Assembly (NCBI GenBank): GCA_009667805.1
Contig: CM019070.1
Coordinates: 51,478,451 to 51,542,450 of the forward strand
DNA: 64,000 nucleotides
Source of the DNA: Leptobrachium leishanense
Taxonomy: Eukaryota; Chordata; Amphibia; Anura; Megophryidae
Direction: 5' to 3'
The notes under the pieces are model-generated. The model was given only the letters and a program-made list of their open reading frames with translations. It ran no database searches and was not told the origin of the DNA. Made by a program: the position numbers and the translations under genes. Position 1 is the first letter of the stretch. The number at the start of each line of letters is the position of its first letter. Of the stretch, positions 45,785 through 56,700 are shown in pieces.

Positions 45785-46210
45785 GTTAAAATGCGACCTA
45801 CATCTAGCTTCTCCCCGCATCACCTCTTCCCATGATAGACTGCAGGATTTCTCACGTGCAGCTCCCATCCTCTGGTACACTCTCCCTCGTACTCTCAGAC
45901 TTTCCCCTAGGTTCCCTTCCGTCAAACAATCCCTTAAGACATTCCTATTCAGGGATGCGACCACCCGACTCATTAATACACCTCACTGCTCCATCCAGTC
46001 CATCACTCTCACCTTGCAGTCCCCTCCTCTTGTTTCCCAACCCCCACCCTTCTAGATTGTATGTTCCCATTGGAATAGGGCCTCGTTTCCTCCTGTACTG
46101 GCTTGTCAAAATGTTGTTCAGTCTTAATGTATTGTAAACCTGTCTATATTGTGCCCAACGTTCAACGCTGCGGAATATGCTGGCGCTATATAAAGGATAA
46201 TAATAAAAAC
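45785..46210 (+). mobile_element. LINE 3' end (L2/CR1 type)
   Basis: The + frame reads AAPILWYTLPRTLRLSPRFP then SVKQSLKTFLFRDA, the terminal reverse-transcriptase motif of L2/CR1 LINEs. The 3'UTR ends gctgcggaatatgctggcgc, then tatataaaggataataataa, the common frog L2-like tail (recalled). Confidence 0.75.
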
Positions 46211-46360
46211 AGCATGGGAGTTATTAATGAGAACAGTGTGATATGGGTTGTATCAGTGAGGCGGATGGGCGTCGTATGTAATGAGGGTATCAACGGCATG
46301 AGTGATACAATAATCAGAGATCTCTTATGAAGGTAACCTCTGTAAGCAATCATATATACT

Positions 46361-46480
46361 CACATGACTTGGCTGTATAAAATGATGTATGAAACATGTA
46401 TGATTAAGGCCATCACGGCCGAAACGTCACGCTTTTGGCAGGGTTCATGTTTTCCCCTGAATAAATCATTTTCGCACTGG
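46361..46480 (+). mobile_element. retroelement tail with GGCCGAAACGTC motif
   Basis: taaggccatcacggccgaaa, then cgtcacg, aataaatc and ctggtgctctcgc. This order (hairpin, GAAACG, AATAAA, GGTGCT) recurs in amphibian repeat tails that I suspect are Penelope-like. Confidence 0.4.
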
Positions 46481-47355
46481 TCCTGCCTGGTGCTCTCGCT
46501 TTTCTTGTGGTTGTATGTAGTGGGGATTCCGGTGCCCCTATGGCGGAGATCCGGCCCCACTTCCTACATACCGTTCCGCCTTCTAGTGATGTATTTGGCT
46601 ATTATATTCTGTATGTTTTATATAACGCTCAACCAGCCATTGATGTTTAAGGGTAGTCAGGACTGGCCTTGGGTTGTTGTGGATGGTGCGTATCTAGTAG
46701 AGAATATTATGGAATTTATTTTTTCTGCAACCCCAGCTGTCCGGCAGGTGGGAGTTGAACTGCAATAAGTGGTCAGCTCCCCGATGTGCATATTGGACAT
46801 TGCTCATCATCCACAGGATTGATGTCCAAAGCTTTCATTGCTTTTCTTGGATGACGTCCAGCGCATATTTTCGTCTGTGGATGAAACCCCTGTTGTTTGT
46901 AAAAGCTCATCGGGAGCAGACGTGATACTGTATTCTCAGCGGTTGTGTTTTCGCATTCCTGGATGCAGCAAGGAGCTCTTTGCTTTTGGCAGAGACCTTT
47001 TTATTTTAACTTGAAGTCATCAGAAATATTTGCAGAGTCTGCATTACCTAGAACTCACTCCTACAAACCTTTAACTAGATTTTTCTATTCTAAAACTGTC
47101 AGAAAGCCAGAGTGTGGCATATCTGCTGGGACGCAAGATCCCCATCCCTCTGCGTAAATAAACCCTCCTAAGCATTTCCAAACCACTTGTCGTTTTTCTA
47201 ATAAGCATGGCATATATCACAGCCAAACTGCAGTATGCATGGCAACCCATATATCACGTTCTACGTTGCTAGCCAGTTTGCTTGCTAACATATGGAAGGA
47301 TGTAAACAACCAACCACCACTACTAATCAGTAGTGCAAACGCTATAGCCCCTGTT
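46481..47355 (+). other. intergenic, unassigned
   Basis: No gene recognised; 46490-46770 probably continues the retroelement tail. Confidence 0.4.
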
Positions 47356-47575
47356 AGTGATGGGCCGAACACCCCCGTGTTCTGTTCGCATTCAAACTCG
47401 AACACCCGAAAAAGTTCAACCGCGAACTCGAACACCATGCAAGTTAATGGGGCTCGAACGTTCGAAAATGAAAGGTCCCTCCAAGAGGGCATATATGCAA
47501 GATATTGGCCATAAAAGGTGTATGGGGGTCCGGGTACTGCCCTGTGGGACAGGAGACAATGAATTATTTAAAAAA
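47356..47575 (+). repeat. GTTCGAAC-rich interspersed repeat
   Basis: Starts gttagtgatgggccgaacac and holds many gaac/gttc words (ttcgcattcaaactcgaac, gctcgaacgttcg). It resembles a repeat seen widely in frogs (recalled). It ends in an A run. Confidence 0.5.
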
Positions 47576-47589
47576 AAAAAAAAACGTTT

Positions 47590-47690
47590 TTAACCCTTTC
47601 ACTGCTGAGTGCTGACCCGTTTCACTGCTGCGCGCTGAGCTAATTTTTACCGCTTTTACTCATGTTTAAACGCGATTTGAAGCTATGGGA
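47590..47690 (+). mobile_element. family F fragment, copy 4
   Basis: Starts ttaaccctttcactgctgag and continues gctgagctaatttttaccgc, matching copy 1, then stops. Confidence 0.65.
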
Positions 47691-47725
47691 ATTATTTGAC
47701 TGACAAGGAGTGGGAAATGTTTATG

Positions 47726-48200
47726 AATCCCATAGGCTTCAATGTTAAAAATATTCCCGTTGCCTACAGTTTCCAGCTCTCCAATAAAAAGTAAACCCTA
47801 TTGTATTCCTGTGCATCGCCTTACACATTGTAATTCTTATTTTACCCATTGATTGTGTCAGTGGTTTAAAATCCTTGTCTTTTTTTTTTTTTCTTCGTTC
47901 TCTTACTGATGTGTCATTTAAAAATCTATTTTATTAAAGGCATAAATGGGGTAACGGGTGTCTGTCGGCTTTCTGTTTTTGTCTCTTTGGGAAAACTTGT
48001 ACCACTGCAATATTAAATAATAGAAACTTAAACACCTGATGTCATTTTAAAAATGAAACCAGCAATTTAAAAAAAAATATATATTCCGGTTTTAATCCAA
48101 TATCTAATAAACCGGTTATTATTATATTCCCCAGTAAAAAGTGTTTATTTTTAGAAAAAAAATTTAGGATCCTTTAAGCATTTTTTTGGAATTTTTTTGA
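47726..48200. mobile_element. family E internal fragments
   Basis: 47726-47762 (cccataggcttcaatgtt..) and 48084-48165 (ccaatatctaataaacc..cagtaaaaagtg) match the middle of family E copies. The sequence between has no match. Confidence 0.55.
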
Positions 48201-49157
48201 AAACTTTTTTTTTTCCGCGAACGTTCAAACAGCCGATGTTTGAATCAAACTTCTTGAAGTAATTCCTGTTAATTGACGTTCGCTGTGTTATCTCTGTAAA
48301 GTGGAACTATCATTCATATCTTGAGAACCCCGTCACCGTGGTTACAGCCCTGGAAAAGCAATCTGAGGTCCAATCAGAGCAACCAATGTTTACCTGTCAA
48401 GTGAAATCAGAAGAACTGGCCTATAGGAGACTGACAATGGACGCATCCAGCAGCTAGTATGACAGGCTTTGATACAGCATCGATCTTCATACCGATAATA
48501 ATATTCATTGCTTTGAGCTGTTGCAGCTGCATTCCACCTCAGCTCTATTGCTGGGCACCTCCACCTTTCTTAAATATCAGCATCCGATTTACAGCTTGCA
48601 ATTCCTAAAGCCACTCCCTTTTTTGCACATGACTTCCATGTTGGATCCTGGCTCTCAATGCTCCATGTTTACAGTATGGCTAGTGCAAAGTATCAGCCAA
48701 AATTACATTCTGACATACGGCCCCCACCGTAGAGCAGGCCACTAGTGCCGTTGCTCGTCCTCAGGACCCTCCCAAACCCCCCCCTTTTCCTCACTAATAG
48801 TCTACAGGGTTATCCAGACGTGGACCCCTTAGTGCGCCTAGAGGGGTGTCAGCTATACCCTCCTGACGAGGCCTAACAAGCCCAAAACGATCGTCGGGGG
48901 TTGCTGCACCTCTCGTACAGGGATGACATCCTTGGCAGTCAGTACTGGCCACCCTCATTGGGTGAGAGCAGATTGATTTGCATATGGAGCATTCATCCCT
49001 GTAATGGCACAAAAATGCACCTGAGCGGGCCCCACCGTAGAGCAGGCCACTAGTGCTGTTGCTCGTTCTCAGGACCTTCACAAACCCCCCCCCCCTTTTT
49101 CCTTACATTAAAAGAGGTGACTTGGGAAATCCAACATCTATCATGGATTAATACTAT
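48201..49157 (+). other. intergenic with a direct repeat and hammerhead-like motif
   Basis: A segment of about 48 nt (ccccaccgtagagcaggcca to cctcaggacc) at 48721-48768 recurs at 49030-49077. Between them ctgacgaggcctaacaagcc then caaaac at 48864-48889 looks like a retroelement-tail hairpin. Confidence 0.5.
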
Positions 49158-49339
49158 CAGGTCTGTTAACTAAAGGGTGAAGTCAGGAGAATTGTCAGGA
49201 CAAGTAAACACATCTAGGTGATAATAGCCAAACCAGAAAAATTCTCCCATTCTTCTCACTTTCCAAATTGGCTATTTGGCCTAGATTGTTCACTTCTCCT
49301 GCCAATTCTCCAGACTTCACCCTTTAGTGAATAGACCTC
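49158..49339. mobile_element. CAGGTCTATTCAAAG MITE, family I copy 2
   Basis: Ends caggtctgttaactaaagg and ccctttagtgaatagacct; same core with gaaaaattctcccattcttc. Confidence 0.7.
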
Positions 49340-49359
49340 TTAGAACACTGAGTTATATA

Positions 49360-49516
49360 CAGGTCCGTTCAGAGAAAGGTGAAAACCAGGAGAACTGGCA
49401 GGAGAAGAGAACAAAGTGAGATAAATGGGAGAATTTTTCTGGTTTGGCTATTTTGAGCTAGAATTTTCACTTCTCCAGTCATTCTCCTGAGTTTCACCTT
49501 TCTTTGAATAGACCTT
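49360..49516. mobile_element. CAGGTCTATTCAAAG MITE, family I copy 3
   Basis: Opposite orientation to its neighbour 20 nt away. Ends caggtccgttcagagaaagg and cctttctttgaatagacct. Confidence 0.7.
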
Positions 49517-49839
49517 ACAGTATTCGTTATGATAACGTCAACATTAGAAACACAAGCTTTGGTTATTCTGACCCTCATGCATCTTATGATGAACGTCAAA
49601 CTATAACTGGGGTCAAAGACAAAGGAAGGAGAAGAAACTGAGGGACACTTGATGGAGTTTGAATCAAAAAATACCGGAACCATTAGTAACTTTATGCATG
49701 ACAAAAACAATATTGATAGACATAGCAAAGCCAAAAGTGATAAAACCCAAAGGGCTTGTGATGAAGATCTTGACATCCTGATAAAACAGTGAATTATTGG
49801 ATTAGTCCATAGGTTATGCCATAATCTATTCTTCACACA

Positions 49840-50645
49840 TCATGGTTTTTACAAAAAAAAGAGATCTTTGTGCCTCTATTGTTAAAAACAGAGCTCCTCA
49901 ATCCGTAAAAGGATTAAGAAAATTGTGTTGAAATAAACCGCATACAAACAGATTTCAGCTCCAGCGCGTTAGTCTAATCTGGAGATGAAAGCCGAGTCCC
50001 GTTTACAAAGTGAGTCATTTTAAACCGTTTCTGAGTGCATGGGATTCCTGCGAGTTCCCACAACTCGGGTCCATCCCCAGCACTTCATAGATGAATGAGA
50101 AACAAGGAAACCTTCTGTATCCTAAACCAGAAACTCAAATTATGTTTAAATCACACATTAAGGCAACACCAAGTCACACAATGGGGGGGTGGAGAAGGGG
50201 GATTGAAAACTGAAGGCCGACATGTTTGATCTATAAAAAATTACTGTCGACGGGTTGGAACTTTTTCTTCTGGTTTTAACCCCAAAAAGTGTAAATTCCC
50301 CTAAAGTTTATCACGAAATTCAATTTGAATTCACAGCTACTGCCAAAGAACAATAAGATGTGTACACGAATGTGAACCGTAAGGCCTGCTTCCTGCGAGG
50401 GAACTCGTAAAAGAGATGTCACGTAAACAAGTGAATATGTTTTTTCAGGAGTTTGAGACTATCCACTTACTGACAAAATAACAAAAACATGATGGAAAAA
50501 TATGTGTATTACGTAGGTTTCCATGTGTCTTCAAGGACAAATTTCTGGTCCCATCCTTTCAGATACTTACTGTTCTCTTGTAATGTTACCAGAATAATTG
50601 TCATTTTGTTTCTTTTCAGACAGTTGACAGTTTGGCTGCAGAAGG
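49840..50645 (+). promoter_or_regulatory. ABCA4: candidate ABCA4 promoter and 5'UTR region
   Basis: This is the only clearly non-repetitive stretch upstream of ABCA4 exon 1. It holds a TATAAAAA at about 50234 and a GGATTA (reverse of TAATCC, the photoreceptor CRX core) at about 49911. ABCA4 is photoreceptor-specific in other vertebrates. Both motifs are common by chance and no start site can be placed, so the call is weak. Confidence 0.25.
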
Positions 50646-50711
50646 ATGAGATTCAAGGCCAAGGTCAGGCTCCTACTTTGGAAGAACTGGACGCTACGTA
50701 AACGACAGAAG
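50646..50711 (+). CDS. ABCA4: ABCA4 coding exon 1
   Basis: 22 codons from ATG to the donor [20 protein letters not shown] is the cytosolic N-terminus typical of ABCA transporters just before the first membrane helix. The start fits because it gives exactly the 22 codons of human exon 1. An AG with a strong pyrimidine tract lies at 50618-50619, 26 nt before the ATG. Confidence 0.9.
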
Positions 50712-53700
50712 GTACCACAGGCTACATCAGCCAAAATGCTTCAACAAAGATTCCAAAAAGTTCATGTTCTCACTGTACCTGTAGAATAAAAAGGATGTGT
50801 CTCACATTTCCAAAGGACCTAAGGCTAGGGTCAGACGAACGCATTTTTCACGTTGTCCATTTAAAAAGTGCGTTCGAATGAATGGACGTATTTTTTCACG
50901 GAATACGCGATAGCGGTCATACGATGCACGTTTTCATCTGTGATTTTGTACGGATCATCAATAAAACACTTTTTGCGTCTGGACGTTATGTTGGCCGGAC
51001 ATTAGCAGCGTCTGACGTCTCCTAATCACGCACACACGCCGCTAGCGGACGCAGCGCACTCTGTACGTCAGTACTAGCGGTATCACGTTCTCAAAAAAAT
51101 GCGTTTGTTTGCCGCTTGCATTGCCCGGCCGAACTTTCGTGCGGCCGTACTTCGTATATTGCCCGTCATTGGCCGTCATTTGCTGCTACTACGGCCGTGA
51201 TAAAGTGCGGCTGCACGCGCGTTCGCACTGCGTTCATCTGACCCCAGCCTAAAATGTAGTTTTTTTCCTTCTATTTATTGGTATGTTGACGTTGATAGTT
51301 CACTATAATTAATGGGGAAAAATAATATCCTCTAAATAAAGGAAGGGGTGGAAAAAAATGTAAATGGTTCCCTTTGCATAAACCAAAAACCCTAAAAACT
51401 GTTACAACTTGGGGAAAAAAAGCAAACATGTTTTTAATCTTCCCTTAGGGTTTTTTTTGCTGTTGAAATGGAAACAAAATAACACTTGTAAAGCATTTTT
51501 TGTATTTTCATAAAACTTTACATTGAAATATTAAGGAGTTGTCCAACACAAAGGGTTTAGACATATTTGTTAACCCCTTCACTGCCAAGTGATTTTCCAA
51601 AAAAACATTGTCAGAATCCAGTGTTTTTTAAAAAAAATAATTTTAAGTTAATTTTAAAGTAAGAAATATTTGAGTTTATACTCGTTGTATTTCTCACTGT
51701 GAATAACCTATTTTTGGCCAGTAGATGGCGCCAGACTGATTTACAGGTTTGAGCGGCTAGTCTATCAGGGTTATTCAAAGAGATTCGAAAAGTCACCGCA
51801 CGTTCGGTGACTTTTCGTTCTCTTCAATTCGGTTAGTTTTGCCGATCCCATTTCGGTGACCCTGCAGTGTATTCAGCAAGCACCACAGGGTCCCCGAATT
51901 GCAGGGAAAAGCTGCCGCAAACCTGACGAAAACTAACCACAAAACCCGGCGAATGCACGCCGAAAATCCTCAAAAACATCTGGATTAACCTGCCAAAAAC
52001 CACGGAAAAACCCGAGCAGGAGCCGATCGCAGCCTCCAGAAAAAGCCGAGAAAGCCGACACCACAGAAGAGGCAGTGAATAAATTAGCATAACAGTTTGC
52101 ATGAATGTTTGAAAAGTGAAACGCTGTTTGCAAAGAAACTACTGAGCGAAAATGTATGAAATTTACATATGAGGTCCAGGGAATGATAATAAAAAGGGCT
52201 GTTACAGAAAAAAGAAGTAAATTAAAAAAATAAATAAAAAAAATCCAGAAAAATGCTTAAAATATCCTAAAAAATCTATAAATACAGAGACTTTTTACTG
52301 CAGAATTTTATAATGAACGGTTTATTAGATATTGGATTAAAATGGGAATATTTTTAACATTGAAGCCTATGGGATTCTCCTGAATAAACTTGCCGAATTA
52401 AACCACCGATTGGCAGGGCATTTCGGGAACCTTTCACTGCTGGTTTGTGTTCTCTGAATAGCTGAAGCAGTGCTTTTTTATGGGGATTTCACTGCCCTCG
52501 AACAGGCACCGAACAGGCACCGTATGTGCAGGCAATTCGCCAGGATTTGGCGAATTGCCTGCTCTCTGGATAGCCGAATGGCCAAGAAAGGTAACCGAAT
52601 GCTGATTTTCAGCATTCGGTTACCTTTCTCAAGCAATTCAGATCTCTTTGAATAACCCTGTATTTTTTCTTTTTCTCCCTGCATCGGCTGCTGAAAGCTC
52701 GATATTTCAGAGCTTTGAGCAGCTGATTTTACCGTTTTAGCTCTTTAGACATAATGCCCACAGGGTTAAAACTTTTGGAGCACCTTCTGCAGCCCAAAAG
52801 CAAATGAAATTTGTTGGAACCAAACTAATTTAATTTACTTTTGGGCTGCAGATCAGCATACCGAGATATCTCGATAATGGGGCAACAGATGGTGCTTTGA
52901 AGCCCGAGATATCTCAAAATTGGTAGTGAATGGGGTTAAATGAACCCCCTACTTTTTAAGCCCTTAATAATATTTATTTATTTTATTGCCTCGGCGAGCC
53001 CAGTCTGTCCGCGACGTCCGCTCAGGGCTTCTGAAATGTGAAAGTCCCTGAAACCCTCATATGCAAACGTATGCAACTTGCATTGCATAGTATACGCAAA
53101 TCGTGCATCACTCGGAAATTGCATACTTTTTATATGCAAGCAGGGGCGGATCCAGAGGGGGGGCAATTGCCCCCCCCCCCGAGAAAATTGCCGCCAGCGT
53201 TCTCCTCTTCTCCCTACTGACGAGCGGCTGCTGCACTGACACGCAGCCTGGTTGCTCGCCTGGGACGAAAACCACCTGACCAGCCGCTTGATCTCGCGAG
53301 AACAGGGCTGCGCGGCTGGTCAGGTGGTTCCCAGCAAGCAGCCAAGGTACATGTCAGCGGCCACTCGCCTGTCGCCTCGTGGGGGGCCGGGGAGAAGAGG
53401 AGAACGCTGGCGGAGCCTGGCCTGGACGGTCTGGACCAGCAAAGAGGTGAGAGCTGGGGCAAATATACCCATGAAGCGGGGGGCAAAAATACCCATGAAG
53501 CAGGGGGCAAAAATACCCATGAAGCAGGGGGCAAAAATACCCATGAAGCAGGGGGCAAATATACCCATGAAGCAGGGGCAAATTAATATACCCATGAAGC
53601 AGGGGGCAAATATACCCATGAAGCAGGGGGCAAATATACCCATGAAGCTGGGGCAAATATCCCCATGAAGCGGGGGCAAATTTCCCCATGAAGCAGGGGG

Positions 53701-56700
53701 CAAATATACCCATGAAGCAGGGGGCAAAAATACCCATGAAGCGGGGGCAAATATACCCATGAAGCGGGGCAAATATACCCATGAAGCGGGGGCAACTATA
53801 CCCATGAAGCTGGGGCAAATATACCCATGAAGCGGGGGCAAATTTCCCCATGAAGCAGGGGGCAAATATACCCATGGAGTGGGGGCAATATATACCCATG
53901 TGAGCTGCCTGGTGGCAATATATATATCCATGTGAGCTGCCTGGGGGCAATATCTATATCCATGTGAGCTGCCTGGGGGCATATATCTATTTCCATGTGA
54001 GCTGCTTTTGGGGGCAATATATAAATCCATGTGAGATGCCTGGGGGCAATATATATATCCATGTGAGTTGGGGCAATATATATACATGTGAGCTGGGGGC
54101 CAATATATCTGCCCGTCACTGCGAACCCAACACCAGCTCTTGGCCAAAACTGGTAGAATGCCCCCCCTGAAACCTGTTTCTGGATCCACCCCTGTATGCA
54201 AGTTTATTTATTTCTAAAGTATTTTACCAGGAAGGATACATTGAGATTTCTCTCGTTTTCAAGTATGTCCTGGGTTCCATAGCACCTGTGTAGAATTATC
54301 GATTAGAGCTACATGTGCATTCATAGAACCAAACCACCAGCTGTTTCTCTCTGGACGCTACTATTGCGGGCACTCTGAGTGGATGATGTCAGCACCCAGA
54401 GCATGCTGACCTCATCAGTGACCAGCAGTCAGGAAATTCAAAATCCCGGCCTGGGTGAAGCATGGAGGAGACTCCTCTTCTTCACACAGTGTTTTTTATC
54501 CAATTGAGGGAGGGGGCAGTCCACGCAGCCTGACCACTTTAAAAAAATAGTTTTCAGGATGTGTAAAGCGTTCCTTTTAATTTTTATTCCAAATATCATT
54601 AAAACGTACCAACCAGCCAGCCAGCTATTTCTCCAAATAAAACTTTGACATCTCTCAACAGACTTTAACAGAAGACTTTGTGGAAATGTTTCCATAGAAA
54701 ACACAAAACTCTTCAACAGCAATTCAAAACGTTTTGGCCACCAAATCGAATCATATATATATAAAATATGTTGTTATTGTATGCATAAATAAATATAAGG
54801 TTGCGCAAACAGAAAGCCCTGTTGTGTTCCCAGAGACTGGTGCGATGTTCTGCTGTAATTATTTAATAAATTAATATGTGACTACATTATATTTTATTCT
54901 TTTATCTTATTTTGTGGACATTTCTTCATTTTCCAGACTGGTCACGGTAAAGCTATTTTACACTGGCTCCAGTTCTAGATATCAAAAGTTCATTTAATAG
55001 TTTTATAACCTCAGAAGGATGACTGTAGGTTTACAGAACAAACATTCTTTGTTTTGCTGATAATATGTTTTTTCAGCTGTAATAATTTCTGTTACCTGAT
55101 ATCTCTTCTCATACCAATGTAGTCATTATAACGTTCAGCCTTCTTGTAATATGTGAATCATTATTTTTACCGAAAAAGAACGATCTATGGATTTTGTGTT
55201 TGGGGGGGGGGGGGCTTCTAATTTAACACATTTTGTGATGGACTGTATTGAGCTTTATTGTGATATGTGAGGCCTCGTCATCATCTCACCTTTCAGTGTT
55301 ACGTTAACAGTAGTACAGGTACACATCTCATTAATACCTTCCATAATATTCATGGGGTGCTCATGGAACCAGGGGAAGCCAAACCCAATAATGGATGAAA
55401 AAAAGACATATGAACCCATCACTCCAAAATGCTGACAAGACCAGTTTTATTGTGCACTCAGCAGCCACTATGTGTGCACAATACCGTTGTCTTGCCATCA
55501 TACTGGAGTGACGGTTCCTCTGTTTTTTCATCATGTTACTATTCATCACTCCAGCGCCGGGTGCTGCCATGTTTGGTTCTGGTGGGCAGAGCTCAAAGAC
55601 AGCCATATCTCAGTGCTGTGGTATTAGCCCTCGGTGGTGACGACAATGCAGTATATTGTCAGTCAGCAAGCCAGTGTGCAATTGAGCTTTTGACCTTCGA
55701 TTTGCTTCCACATATTTTGAACCCTTGCTGACCTGGACCAACCCTTTGCTGCCTCTGACTCCGCCTCTTGCCTCTCAAATTGGATACGGTACTTATGGAC
55801 TGTGTTTAAGTTGATGCAACCCAAGGTCCACCACTAGCAATCCCTGACTCTTGCAGTGCTGGCGCTCAGTGATGAATCAGAGTGGTCTGATCTGCTCCAG
55901 ATGCTGCTGCCCACCAGGAAATTTCCCTGTATCCTGGTGGGCTAGTCCTGGACAGGATGGGGGGGGGGCACTCAAACCAACAGGGCATAGACAAGTTGCT
56001 CCTTGGAGCTGTCTTGTCCCTGAACAAGTAATGGATTGTTATATCTCCAGGAATGTGCTGGCCATAGGGACTACAGGGAGATTCCTGGTGGGCTGTTGGC
56101 TCAGTGGGCCAGTGTGAATAGTTTTTTCATTGCGCGTCTCGCACTGCCCTTAATAGGTGAGGTGAGAACTTCCTCGCTGTCTGTAAAACAGACGCAGTCT
56201 GCCTCAGTCTCATATTGACTGCGTCTGTTTTACAGACAGCGAGGAAGTTCTCACCTCCCCTATTAAGGGCAGTGTGAGACGCGTGGTGAACCAACATTCA
56301 CACTGGCCCACTGAGCCATCAGCCCACCGTGAACCTCCCTGTACTGACCACCATGCCGGTGAGACCCACGGCACATTCACCTCACTTTTAGGCTGGGGTC
56401 AGACCAGCGCACTTTTATCGTGCGTTCTGGCGCACATAATCACGGCCGCACTAGCAGCAGATGACGGGCAATGACGGCCAATATACGATGTACGGCCGCA
56501 CAAAAGTCCGGCCGTGCAACGCAAGTGGAATTTGAACGCATTTTTCTGAGAACGCTGAACCGCTAGTACTGACGTACTGAGTGCGCTGCGGCCGCATAGT
56601 GGCGTGTTTGCGTGATTAGGAGATGTCAGACACTGCTAATGTCCAGCCTACATAACGTCCAGACGCAAAAAGAGTTTTATTGACGATCCGTACAAAATCA

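Noticed and set aside
53214..54201. Minus-strand ORF of nearly 300 codons with repeated [11 protein letters not shown] units, and overlapping ORFs
   Set aside because: It is read from the minisatellite inside a hAT element; unit length varies and frames shift between units, and the translation is low complexity.
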